From: Lonicera japonica
Taxonomy: Eukaryota; Streptophyta; Magnoliopsida; Dipsacales; Caprifoliaceae
NCBI GenBank assembly: GCA_021464415.1
Contig: CM038471.1
Location: forward strand, 76,180,414-76,244,413
Length of the DNA: 64,000 nt
Direction of reading: 5' to 3'
The notes under the pieces are model-generated. The model ran no database searches. It was not told where the DNA came from and was given only the letters and a program-made list of their open reading frames with translations. Numbering within the stretch: position 1 is the stretch's first letter; every line of letters begins with the position of its first letter. Shown here in pieces: positions 36,330 to 48,075 of this stretch. Position numbers and translations under genes: made by a program.

Positions 36330-37226
36330 TGAATGATACAAAGGCAGCAGTGGTTTTGGATGTTATTTTCGTTATGTCAACAATTACTGAACATAAACTT
36401 AATGGCTCTAATTACCTGGATTAGAGTAAAATACTTTGAATTTATTTGCGAAGTATTAATAAAGATGATCATATGACTAATGATCCACTCTCAGATAATT
36501 CTAAGCAAACATGGTTAAGGGAGGATGCTCGATTAGTCCTATAAATCCGAAATTCTGTTAAGCGTGACGTCATTAGTTTGATTAATCACTATGAATTGGT
36601 AAAGGAATTAATGGATTATATGAATTTTCTATATTCTAGGAAAGGGAATATTAATCGCATTTATGATATGTGCAAAGCATTTTATGATGCCATACAGTCC
36701 TGATGTAAAAGTTCAGCAAAGCTAGAGGGAGCAAATGGCTGTCATGAATTTTCTAGCCGGTCTTCCGTCTGAATTTGAAACTGCGAAGAATCAGATTCTT
36801 TCTAGCCTTAAGATATCTTCTTTAGAGGAAGTATATACTATAGTTCTTCGTACAGAGAAAAATACACATGTTCAGAGTCTACCTGTTCCGTTCAATGGTG
36901 CTCTGGTTAGTAGAAATACTGAGAATGAATTTGGGCAATCACAATATCGTGGAGGCAACCAAGGAGGGGGATCGAACCAAGGAGGGGGATCAAACATTAA
37001 TAATTTTGATACTCGTTCACATGATTCAAGAGGAAGTTTGACTCGGGGACAGGGCTCTGGAGGGATTGTATGTCATTACTGTCACACTCCAGGGCATCTG
37101 AAATGGGATTGTAGGAAGCTTCAATACAGGACTCAGAGAGCTCATTCGGCCCATGTTGCATATACTACTGATACCGCGAAAAAAATCTGTTCTGATCCCT
37201 ACGGACGAATTTGCCAAGTTCTCTAA
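36330..37226 (+). pseudogene. Ty1/copia gag remnant with zinc knuckle
   Basis: The likely start at 36330 gives MNDTKAAVVLD and then LNGSNYLD, followed by stops at 36423 and later. From 36735 a long frame carries FLAGLPSEFETAKNQIL and the gag tail. At 37071-37112 it has a CCHC knuckle (CHYCHTPGHLKWDC, spacing C-X2-C-X4-H-X4-C) for nucleic-acid binding. A Gly-rich GGGSNQ repeat precedes it. The frame ends before protease, so a frameshift separates the two. Confidence 0.85.
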
Positions 37227-37257
37227 AAACCAAGAATCTCTAAAGCCTTCGGTCACC

Positions 37258-37536
37258 TCCGTCACTACTATTGCCAATTCAGGTAAACCAAATACGTGCT
37301 TTGCTTCCTCATCGTCTAACTGGGTCATTAATTCTGGTGCCACAGATCATATGACATGTAATTCTAGCATCTTTTCTACTTTTCAGTCATATATATCCCC
37401 TTTCAGTGTTACTTTAGCAGATGGTTCATCATCCTCTGTTTTAGGATCTGGAGCAATCACCCCAACCCCTTTGCTTCCCTTATCATCTGTCCTATATTTA
37501 CCTCAATTGTCCTTTAATCTAATATATGTGAGCTAA
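37258..37536 (+). pseudogene. Ty1/copia protease remnant
   Basis: At 37321 the translation reads WVINSGATDHMT where the family has a DSGA active site. The catalytic aspartate is Asn here, so this copy could not process a polyprotein. SVLYLPQLSFNLIYVS follows, typical of copia protease ends, then a stop at 37534. Confidence 0.85.
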
Positions 37537-37584
37537 CTTACTCGTACACTTAATTGTTGCATTTCATTCTTTCCTGATTATTGT

Positions 37585-38547
37585 TTGTTTCAGGATATTA
37601 TGACGAAGAAGATTATTGGTAAAAGACATAAATCGGGAGGTCTCTACATCCTTGACACATTGATACCTAAATCCGTTGCATGTTCGGGTGTCACATCTAC
37701 TTTTAAGGCTCATTGTAGGCTCGGTCAGCTTTCTTTTCATCTGCTTAAGAAGTTGTGTCCACAGTTTAGTAAGGTGTTCTCATTAGATTGTGAATCATGT
37801 CAATTTGCCAAACATCACCGTAGTAGTTTTAGTCCGAGAGTCAATAAGAGAGCAAATGCTCCGTTTGAATTAATTCATTCTGATGTTTGGGGTCCATGTC
37901 CTGTTATGTCTAAAATTGGGTTTAAGTATTTTGTTACGTTTGTTGATAATTATTCTCATACAACTTGGTTATATTTAATGAAAAGTCGTTCTGAATTATT
38001 TTCTTATTTTTGTGCGTTTTCTGCTGAAATTAAAACTCGGTTTGCTACTTCTATCCATATATTGCGTAGTGATAATGTCAAAAAGTATTTATCTTCATCT
38101 TTTTAGACTTATATGATTCAGAATGGTATCTTTCGTCAAACTTTTTGTGTTGATACTCCATCCCAAAATTGAGTGGTCGAACGAAAGAATAGACATCTTC
38201 CTGAAACTACGAGAGCCTTATTATCCCAGATGAATGTTCCTAAACCATTTTGGGTTGATGCAGTTTTCACAGCATGCTTTCTCATAAATCGAATGCCTTC
38301 ATCTGTTCTTCATGGTGAGACTCCTTATAATGTTCTTTGTCCAAATAAATCATTATTTCCTATTGAATCAAGAATATTTGGTAGTATTTACCTTATTCGA
38401 GATGTCCGTCCACATGTTACTAAGTTAGACCCCAAGTCTTTGAAGTGTGTTTTTATTGGGTATTCTCGTATTCAAAAAAGATACATATGTTATTGTCCTA
38501 GTTTGAATAAGTACATTATTTCAGCTGATGTTACCTTCATGGAATAA
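37585..38547 (+). pseudogene. Ty1/copia integrase remnant
   Basis: Frames at 37585-38106 and 38173-38547 hold the pre-integrase zinc region (with an expected zinc His replaced, HCRLGQLSF), CESCQFAKHHR, IHSDVWGPCPV, FVTFVDNYSHTTWLY (one Asp of the usual VDDYS changed) and VVERKNRHLP. The downstream KLDPKSLKCVFIGYSR region follows. Stops at 38104 and 38170 split the domain, and an AATTGA sequence stands where QNG would be. Confidence 0.87.
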
Positions 38548-38736
38548 ACACCATATTTTCCGTCCTCCACTTCCGAAAGTCAGGGGGATGAGGATGATTT
38601 GTTAGTATGTACGATCACGTTCCTTGAACCCGTTGCTAAACCAACGCCAATCAGACCTCCTATTCATCAAGTCTACTCCAGAAGGTGACCTCCTGATCTA
38701 TGTCCTCCACCAACTTCTTCTTCATTATCAGATTCC

Positions 38737-40422
38737 GTGATGAGTGATGATCTTCCTATTGCTTTACGCAAAGGTAAACGTCAATGTACTTATCCTGTTT
38801 CTTCTTGTGTCTCTTATGATCACCTTTCTCCTTTGTCTTGTTCATTCATTGCGTCTCTTGATTCTATATCTGCTCTTAAAACTGTTCACGATGCCATATC
38901 ACATCCTGGATGGTGTAATGTAATGATAGAGAAAATGGATGCTTTAGATAAGAATGGTACATGGGACTTGGTCACTTTGCTTGCAGGAAAACAGGCTATC
39001 CGATACAAATGGGTGTTTACCGTTAAGGTCAATCCTAATGGGTCTATTGCTCGGTTAAAAGTTCGCCTTGTCGCTAAGGGTTATGCTCAGACCTATGGAG
39101 TAGATCATTCTGATACTTTTTCTCCTGTTGCTAAATTAACATCTGTCAGGTTATTTATATCTTTGGCAGCTACTTATAATTGGCCTTTGCATCAACTAGA
39201 TATAAAGAATGCTTTTCTTCATGGTGATCATTAGGAGGATGTCTATATGGAGCAACCTCCTGGGTTTGTTGCTCAGGGGGAGTATGGGAAAGTATGTTAT
39301 CTTCGTAAATCTTTGTATAGCTTGAAGCAGAGTCTTCTTGTTTAGTTCGAAAAATTTAGTCAAACTATTGACATGTTTGGTATGGCGAAAAGTAAGTTTG
39401 ACCACTCTTTGTTTTATAAATAATCTGAAGCAGGCATCATTTTGTTAGTTGTGTACGTAGATGACATTGTTATTACTGAAAGTGATACTATGGGAATCTT
39501 TTCTCTTAAGTCCTTCCTTCATGCTCAGTTTCATGCAAAGGACTTATGAATGCTAAAATATTTTTTGGGTGTTGAAGTCACAAGGAGTAAAAAGGGTATC
39601 TTTCTATCTCAGAAGAAATATGTTATTGACTTATTAGCTGAGACAGGGAAGTTGGGGGCAAAGTCATGTAGTACCCCGTTGATTCCTAATGTAAAGTTGA
39701 CCAAAGATGGTGAATTATTTTCAAATCCTAAAAAATATAGAAGATTAGTGGGGAAGTCGAACAATCTTATAGTGACTCGCCTGGATATTGCGTACTCTGT
39801 TAGTGTGGTGAGCCAGTTTATGTCGTCCCCAACAGTTCATCATTGGGCAGTGTTAGAACAAATTTTGTGTTACTTGAAAGAAGCACTTGGATGTGGTATC
39901 TTGTACGCCAATCAAGGACACACTCATATTGAATGTTTTTCAAATGTAGATTGGGCAGGTTCCAAGGTGGATAGAAGATCCACATCAGGCTATTGTGTCT
40001 TTGTTGGAGAAAATTTGGTCTCATGAAAAAGTGATAAGCAAAATGTTGTGTCTCGATCTAGTGCAGAATCGAAATATAGAGCTATGGCTCAGTCTGTTTG
40101 TGAAATAATGTGGATATGTCAGCTTTTAAGTGAAGTAGGTATTAAGACTTCAGTACCAGCAAAATTGTGGTGTGATAATCAAACTGCCATATATATTGCG
40201 TATAATCCCGTGTTCCATGAACGAACGAAACATATTAAAATTGATTGCCATTTTGTCAGCGAGAAGATACAGCAAGGCCTAATTGCCATAGGGTATGTGA
40301 CGACTGGAGAGCAATTGGGTGATCTCTTCACGAAAGCCTTAAACGGGATTCGGGTTAATTATCTTTGTAATAAGCTGGGCATGATCAATATTTATGCTCC
40401 AGCTTGCGGGAGAGTGTTATAG
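38737..40422 (+). pseudogene. Ty1/copia reverse transcriptase and RNase H remnant
   Basis: Motifs in order: [51 protein letters not shown] at 39454-39465 (intact), MLKYFLGVEV, then RNase H landmarks DWAGSKVDRRSTSGY, SRSSAESKYRAMA, WCDNQTA, HERTKHIKID and DLFTKAL. In-frame stops at about 39232, 39343, 39421, 39547 and 40024 break it. Three of them replace Gln or Trp codons of the family consensus by single C-to-T or G-to-A changes. Confidence 0.9.
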
Positions 40423-40589
40423 GTTGTAAATAATAAGTTATGAAGGTAGATAATTATAGAATCCTAATTAGTAGGATTATTTCCTTATGTGTGTAGAAGT
40501 CTCATATATATATATATATAATATATATATAAAAGTTGTAATTTTCTCTCTAATAATACAACGTAATTTTCCTCTCATCTTAGATAACA
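40415..40589 (+). repeat. 3' LTR of the plus-strand Ty1/copia element
   Basis: 175 bp. It is longer than its partner because of an expanded AT run at about 40505-40530. Confidence 0.9.
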
Positions 40590-40594
40590 TCATT

Positions 40595-40930
40595 AATACA
40601 AGAAGTATAATTAGGGTGGCGATATTAGCACTCTTAATGCCTCTTAAAAACAATTACTTTTTATTTAATCATTGACAACCTAGTAAAATATATATTATTC
40701 AGTTGTAAATGATCGACTATAAATTTAATAATGCTTTACAATTACCAAAAATTGAGTATATAAACTTATATTTGAATCTTAAAAATTAAGTAATAAATAT
40801 CTTATTTAATTATAAAAATCTAAATAAAAGCAGGAGTGTTTGAAGGCCCAGTATCATCCCCGTATACTTACGTAGTTATGTGCATACGAGAGTACTTAAC
40901 GAGTAAAAATATAATTTATCCTTTCCATTT
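40595..40930. other. Upstream flank of copy 2, no gene
   Basis: AT-rich spacer between the Ty1/copia element and the copy 2 promoter. No coding signal. Confidence 0.45.
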
Positions 40931-40935
40931 TCCCC

Positions 40936-41148
40936 ACGACATATATAGCTAAAAGTCCGAGACTGCGGGAGAGATCGAAATTAAAGCAAATGATAGAGAG
41001 CTATTATCCATGCCTTTTTCTACGGTGGAGAAGAATTTTGCCCGCCAATTTGCCCCAATATAAAGAATATATATATGGAAATTCATATGAACTACACTTA
41101 CAACAGGTACCAGTAAAATCAAGGACCAAACTAGAAGCAGAAGTTGAG
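40936..41148 (+). promoter_or_regulatory. Copy 2 promoter and first leader exon candidate (segment a)
   Basis: acgacatatatagctaaaagtc at about 40936 is conserved before copy 3 (56078) and contains a TATA-like core. The leader then runs through gtggagaagaattttgcccgcc and aattcatatgaactacacttac to the donor gaagttgag/gtactt at 41149. Copy 3 has the same order and an equivalent donor. Transcription start unproven. Confidence 0.5.
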
Positions 41149-41779
41149 GTACTTGTTTCGTTTGATTCATCAACCCTTATTTGGGATTTTCCTATTACTA
41201 AATTTCATCGTTTATTTTTGAATATAGTAGAAGCTATTTGTTTGAAAGGGTTTCTTGTTGGACATGCTCCAGATTCAGGTAATAGTGTTGTTGCAGTTGA
41301 GAGCAGATTTTTTTGTTAGTTGACTAGTGATTTTGAGAAAATTTAAGTTCTGTTTATCTATGCTATATTAAACACATCGAGAAAGTTTGGTATGTACACA
41401 AAATTTCGCGAGCACACTTACTTACCACTGAATCAAATGCATATGAATTGCTGAGTATCCTGTTGCACACTCCTTGGCTAGTCCGTTCATAAATTTACAA
41501 TAATTCTTGGGAGACACATTTTAGGACAAGTTTTGAGGGCACATGTGTCACTTGGTCAATTGGTCAACAGACAAAAATAGACTTTTATGTAAATTCTAGT
41601 ATAGTAGTACCCAGTTTACTGATCAATGTATTATAACACATTATTCTGTTATCTGAATGTGTCCTTGTAGAAGTTTGTTTGGAAAATCTGCAACTGTGGA
41701 GTTTTTCCAAAGTTGGAGTTGGACAAACTATGCTATTTTATGCTGTTTGAAAAACTATGGCAGTTGAAATTCGTCCTAG

Positions 41780-42045
41780 CTTTATAAATATGGTATAGGT
41801 GGAGCAGAGTTTTGCCTGCCAATGTAACCAGTCTAAAAAAATACATATAATGAAATACATATGGCATGGCATCACCATCAACTCCCCCTTCACCCAGTCA
41901 ACCATAAGACTGACACTATCTCTTATTTTCTCTATACATAAATCTATGCATATGTATACAAATTCATATGAACTACACTTACAGCTATCAGTAAAACAAA
42001 GGAAAAAGAAGAACAAATTAGAAGCAGACTTCTTTAATTTAATTT
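41780..42045 (+). promoter_or_regulatory. Second leader-like segment of copy 2 (segment b)
   Basis: This repeats the leader layout (gtggagcagagttttgcctgcc, catatggcatggcatcaccatc, aattcatatgaactacactta). However, the end reads agcagacttctttaattt, so the GT donor seen in the other copies is lost. The following intron-like sequence (42100-42500) duplicates 41160-41720. It resembles the copy 1 leader more than segment a does. Confidence 0.5.
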
Positions 42046-42508
42046 GATTATACACTTACAGCTATCATATGGGTTTTATTCATAATTTATTGGGTACTTG
42101 TGAATTTTTCTGTTTTTTCATTCTGAAAATTCTTGTGTTGTTTGTCGTTTTTAGCTCTTGTTTGGGATTTCCCTGTCACTGAACTTCATCCATTTTTTTT
42201 TAAAATCTAGTAGATGGCCCTTTGTTTGAAAAGGGTTTCTTGTTGGACTTGTTGCAGATTCAGGTGTATAGTGTTGATGTTGAGGAGAATTTTGTTAGTT
42301 GACTAGTTAATTTGAGAAGAATTTAAGTTCTGTTGATATCCCTCTTAAATTTATAATAGTTCTTGGGATACACAGTTTAGGGCTATGTTTTGAGGACACA
42401 GTGGTGTCACCTGTACATTGGTCAACTGTAGACCTTATGTAAATTCTAGTACACACTGATCAATGTATTGATAAACTGTGTCCCCTGAATGCATCTCCGT
42501 AGAAGTAC

Positions 42509-42652
42509 CGGAGCGTGTGGGTTAGCCTAGTGGTAAAGGCGCCCACCTAGATCTGGGAGATCCTGTGTTCGAGTCTTACCCAGGGTGGGGAGGATTTCTT
42601 TATTATTTGTAGTAAAAGGGAGAGACCTAGACCTCCCTTTTTTGTGTAAAAA
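42509..42652 (+). mobile_element. tRNA-derived SINE in the copy 2 leader intron
   Basis: The head gggttagcctagtggtaaagg (A box), the B box gtgttcgagtcttac and the tail atttgtagtaaaagggagagacctagacctccc end in an A-rich run. The flanks agtac at 42504-42508 and 42654-42658 are a short target duplication. Copy 1 has uninterrupted sequence at the equivalent place (about 24950). It is not a functional tRNA: the fold is incomplete. Confidence 0.8.
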
Positions 42653-43110
42653 AAGTACTGTAAAATATATTTTGATCTGTTTGGAAAATCTGCAATTCAG
42701 GAGTTTTTCCAAAGTTGGGGGGGTTAAGAAACTATGCTATTTTATGCTGTTTGGTTGTTGATTTTGGAAGGTTTTTTAAGTCAGAAACTAGACTTGCATA
42801 TACCAACTGTAAATTCTAAAGTCAATTTGCTCTAATACCAATTGTAATGACCTAATTATGTGTGCAAGTATAAAAGATGGCATGTGAATAGTACACAGTA
42901 CTTAACTAATTTATGACAACTTTTAAAATTCAAAATACACTTTAATGATCCATACAACCACTAATCAAAGTGACAATTCGATTATGATTATGCATTTAAT
43001 GTCCAATGGTGATCCCTTCCACTGATCAATGAACATAGGAAAATATCAGAACTATGTGACATTTATTTTATTTCTTTTTGAAATTTTAGCAGTAATCGGA
43101 AAAGAAGCAT

Positions 43111-46100
43111 ATGGAAGCTAAGTGCGAAATTGCAAACGATGTTACTGAAGTAATTTCTTTTCCCTGAGAACCTTATTACTGCTTTAATGCTCCCTTTGAA
43201 TCAACTCACTTTATCTTTGTTATTTTTAAAATGTACAGCTAATTGGCAACACGCCAATGGTATATATCAATAAAATTGTGGATGGTTGTGTAGCTCGTAT
43301 TGCTGCAAAGTTAGAGACAATGGAGCCCTGTTCTAGTGTGAAAGACAGGTGTTCATAGGTTTTTTATTTGTTGGTTTAGTAGTCTGATTTTCAAGTTGTA
43401 TCTATAATAGTGGAGTTAAGAGGTATTTTTATTTCTTAGTTTAGTGGATATGAAAATGACAATGTTGCATTTCCAATTTTTACATGTAGGATTGGGTATA
43501 GTATGATTAAAGATGCAGAAGAGAAGGGCCTGATTACCCCTGGAAAGGTTAGTTAACTTCGTATTATCAGAATTATTAATTCATAAACATCTGGAGCAAA
43601 TTATGGATGCTTCAAAAATTTTACATTTTAAAAACAACTATGCAAAGTTTATGTGCTGACATATGTTTGAAAAAGTTTTACTCCCCCCAGGTCCATGTTT
43701 GGCTTGCATAGTTTTATAAGAATGCACTAATTTCATCACAATCAATGGTTTAGAATAAAATATGTTTCCTATCGTGAGCTTTGGTATGTTGATTCTGCAA
43801 AAGAAATTGGACTCATAATTTGGGACATCCGAGAAAGGAATAGTGAACTCTTAATTTGGAAGGAGTTTTCCTATGAATGGTCTGAGTATTAGTTTCTTTT
43901 AGACTTGGACTGATTATTTATTTATTTTTAATATTGTCTGATATATGCTTCATTCTGGGGGCTGCAGACGGTACTCATTGAGGCCACCAGTGGTAATACC
44001 GGCATAGGTTTGGCATTTATTGCAGCAGCTAAGGGTTACAAACTTATTGTAGTTATGCCGGCTTCATATAGCCTTGAAAGAAAGATTGTTCTGAGAGCTT
44101 TTGGAGCAGAAGTGTACCTCACTGATCCAGCCAAGGGAATTGATGGAATTCTTCAAAAGGTAGATGAGTTACTGGAAAAGACACCAAATGGCCATTTTCT
44201 TCGGCAATTCGACAATCCTGCCAACCCAAAGGTAATTATCCGGTTTTTGAGTTTGAACTTTTAAAGGATGCAGTATCTATAGATAATGTATTTTTCGGTA
44301 TCTCTAGTATTTGCGCCGAGAAAATTAGTATTTGTGCCGAGAGATACTAGTAACTATGCTGAGAAAATTAGTATATACCGCATGGTATCTCAGTCTTCAC
44401 AAGAGGCAGATACTAAGAAAGAGCATCTACAGGGACCGCGTCCTTTAAAAAGAAAGTTGAGTGACCGCATCCTAAATGCCCGTTACTTCTTGTATTGTGG
44501 ATGGCCATATAAGGATTTCCATTCCTAATTTGAATGTGTAGATTCACTATGAAATTACTGGACCAGAGATCTGGAAGGGCTCTGAAGGGAAAGTTGATGC
44601 GTTGGTTTGTGGGATAGGGACAGGGGGTACGGTAACTGGTGCCGGGAAGTTCCTCAAGGAGCAAAATCCAAACATAAAGGTGGGCTTATTTGAGTTTTTC
44701 TTTTTGGGCTTTTTTGACTTTGGCCCCCATTTCATATGCAAAATTAGACTTATCCCCTGTTTTCATAATCGTTAGACTTCACCCTGTGCATTTGGCTGAA
44801 TCTCAAAGAATTATGTAAAAACGGGGGTTAATTCAAAGGATTACGTTAAAAGGAATTAGACATTGCCCCTCATTTTTACGTAAATCTTTGAGATTCTCCT
44901 GCACACACATTGGGTGCAAAGTCTAATAAAACAAAGAGATAAGTTAAATTTCTTATAATGAATAGGGGGCAAAGTAAAAAAAGCCCCTTCTTTTATCCTT
45001 TATTCCTTACATAGAGAGAGAATTTGCTTCTTATGTTGCTTGAGGGTTTTTTATTTTTTTTATATAAATTTAGGTATATGGTGTAGAACCAACAGAAAGT
45101 GCCATTCTGAATGGGGGAAGCCCTGGTGAGTTACAATGTCTTTCTCATCATACTTGTATACCTTTTATTATATTTTTCTTTATGTTTTGCCATTTAGGTT
45201 TTGTTTTATTATTTCCTATTTTTTTCCTTATTCTATTTTTCCAAGAACTGAGTGGTACTTGATACTCTTTGTGTCCAAGTTAAGAATGCAACGCCTCTTC
45301 TGTTAAGCATGATATTCATTGCGGTTCCTTCTCCTAATAGCTTAAGCTTTTGGGAGAGATGATTTTTAACATGGTATCAGAGGTTGGTTCTCTAGGAGGT
45401 CCAAGGTTCAAGCCTTGGCACCTCCATCCCCCATTCCCCATCCATTAAATCTACTCTCCACGTGCAAGTATGGGGTTGCACGTCCATCCATTAATCTGTT
45501 TGCTCTCCACGTGCAAGTATGGGGTTGCACGTGAGGGAGGGTGTTAAGCATGATATTCATTACGGTTCCTTCTCCTAACAACTTAAGTTTTTGCGAGAGA
45601 TGGTTTCTAACATCTTCTTTTTGGCACGTTCCAGATTAGGAATCGGGTTTGTAATCAATGTACCAAATCTCAATATAGGTATAAGTTTTGTTCTTGATCA
45701 TTGATTTCACTTGTTTATTAAGAAGTGCGAAGATAGTGACTACATTATTGCTTTCTTAAAGTTACGACAGTTAAAATTGACTCGTAATTTGGGACAGAGG
45801 GAGGGCGTACATGCTAACGCTACTAAGCTTACTTTATGAAAGTGCCATGCTTCATAAAGATTTGCGTGGGACAATTGATAAGCACATCTGTAATATAGCA
45901 AATAGACCATAATGTAAAACAAGAAACTGGCTTAGATTTACCTTTTAAAATAGAAAAACGCCTACGTTTGAAACAGAAATAATTTGTTTTTTGTTGGCAG
46001 ACGTGTTACATAGGATCATAAATTAACTGGTGAAACATTTTGCTGACATTAGCTTGGATTGTGATTAAATTTAAGTGGCACTGTGTCTAGTTTCTTCCTG

Positions 46101-48035
46101 GCACTATGTCTTTTAATTTTGTATTAAATTATTTGCTTTGATATGTTCAAAATTAGTGAGCTTGATCTGTAAATATATTGTTGATCTTTCGGGTAGTTTA
46201 GCTTAGGGAGGGTAGATATGTGAACTTTGGTCCCCTGCTTGGTACCTCCTTTTTCCATTCCCTATAGGCTCTGTCTAGGTTTAGCCCTTTTTAGTTTTTC
46301 CTGTATGTTATGCTTCTTTTTCTGTATCGATCACACGGACGAGTGTTCAGCCCGCCTCTTTGGGTTTTAATATTAAAGAAAAGTAGTATCTTGTGCAGAA
46401 AAGATAATATTTAACCACTTGCTCCATCCCAAATAAGTATCATGTTTTCTTCATTGGCACAGTCAGTTTACCAAATCTCAAAATTTGTGAAGTCAACTTA
46501 TGACCCTTTATTAGGGAGGATAGAGTGATGTTTGTTCTTTTATTTATACGATTTTTTATATTTACTTTTTTATTTGAACATATTGACTTTTTATTAATTG
46601 GATACTTTCCATGTATTTTATGTTGAAGGCCCACACAAGATCCAAGGAATTGGTGCCGGTTTCATCCCTGGTACCTTGGACATCAGTCTGCTTGACGAAG
46701 TTGTTCCAGTAAGCCTTTGAATCCTTTTTTCGAACATCTATTTTAATTTAAATATCCTGCTTGGGAAATAGTTTACTTTCTAAATTGAATTTTTTTAAAG
46801 AAAAATGAATATTGATGGTAAAAGAAGTGTTTGTACAGAGTCTTCGGGTTCAGCATTTTTCGTTTTCCCTGTCCTCAAATCCTTCGAAAAATATGGGATA
46901 GATTGGTCAATCCTATTACATCAAGCCACCTTGCTACCTCCTATAAAAGTTTGAGCATCCGGATATATATATATATATATTTTTTCTGGAAATTGAACAC
47001 ACCTCCTTGCATGACAAACTTTTTTGAGAAAAAAGCCAAGAAATAATAATTTTCTGAAAGAAGGGCCTATTTTGTAGGGATAATATTTTTTCTGTATTAA
47101 TTATTATTAATGTTTTATGCATTGACATTTATACCAGTATTTCTTCCCTTCTCTGCCATTCGCCAACCACCGATTGCAACCACTGGAGCTCTGACAACAA
47201 TTGCCGGACCTCCGGTGATCTTACTGGAGCTCTCCAGCATTATTGACCAGAGGTTCGGGGTGGTTGCTAGTGATGTCAAATATATTTTCTAATAAAAAGA
47301 TGAAGGTTATTTGAAAAGGAAATGGAAGGACAGGTAGCGCAGTGTGGTTTGGCAAGAAAATAGGCCCTTGGCTTGAATTTGGTATTATTTTTTTGGACCT
47401 CATTTCCATTCTCTGTTTTATGACTCACTGAAATTGGCCAATCTATACATTCAACAATGGATTATTTATAATGCAAGGTAGACATGGGCCACTAGCACGT
47501 GCATGAATATTAAAGCATTAATTGCTCAAGATAGATGTTAGATATAGTATCGTGTTATTCATAATTTTGTAATCTTGTATTAAAAAGTCTTATATACAAT
47601 TGTTAAATTCAATTAGAAAAAAATTAATTGGGATCACACTATGAATTCTTGCTGGTTTGGATTGTTGTCAGATCAATGGTTTTCTTTTTATTGAATCCTG
47701 GTCTTTTGGTAAACTTTCAGATATCTAGTGAAGAAGCTATTGAAACTGCAAAACTTCTTGCATTGAAGGAAGGTTTGCTGGTAAGTTCCAAATTAGTTAA
47801 GATATTTTTAATGGTCTCACAGGCATCTAAAACGCTCTAATTCTCTGGTTATTGCTGTGTTTAATAATTCGTATTTATACATGATCATGTTTGTAGGTAG
47901 GCCCTTCATCTGGGGCTGCAGCGGCTGCTGCGATAAAGATAGCAAAGAGGCCAGAAAATGCTGGGAAACTCATTGTTGTAAGATCATTTGCTCTCCTACA
48001 TTCTTGTAGACTACTTTTTTCTGCTTTCTGGAAAT

Positions 48036-48075
<40 letters not shown>

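Larger units (their letters stand above)
35557..40589 (+). mobile_element. Full-length Ty1/copia LTR retrotransposon, decayed
   Basis: LTRs at 35557-35714 and 40415-40589 start TGTTATAGGTTG and end TAGATAACA. The perfect 5-bp duplication tcatt lies at 35552-35556 and 40590-40594. The primer-binding site TGGTATTAGAG directly follows the 5' LTR (initiator Met tRNA type) and a purine-rich cttgcgggagag precedes the 3' LTR. Domains run in order gag, zinc knuckle, protease, integrase, reverse transcriptase, RNase H. The LTRs differ at about a dozen positions by eye plus an AT-microsatellite expansion. The frame is interrupted by many point stops, several of the C-to-T / G-to-A kind. Confidence 0.92.

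Noticed and set aside
41738..42055. 105-codon minus-strand frame with a Cys/Phe-rich start
   Set aside because: Antisense to the duplicated leader of copy 2; the equivalent regions of the other copies do not keep it open.
42509..42600. tRNA gene candidate (A and B boxes)
   Set aside because: No complete cloverleaf, and the segment is flanked by a target duplication with a SINE tail; it is a tRNA-derived SINE.
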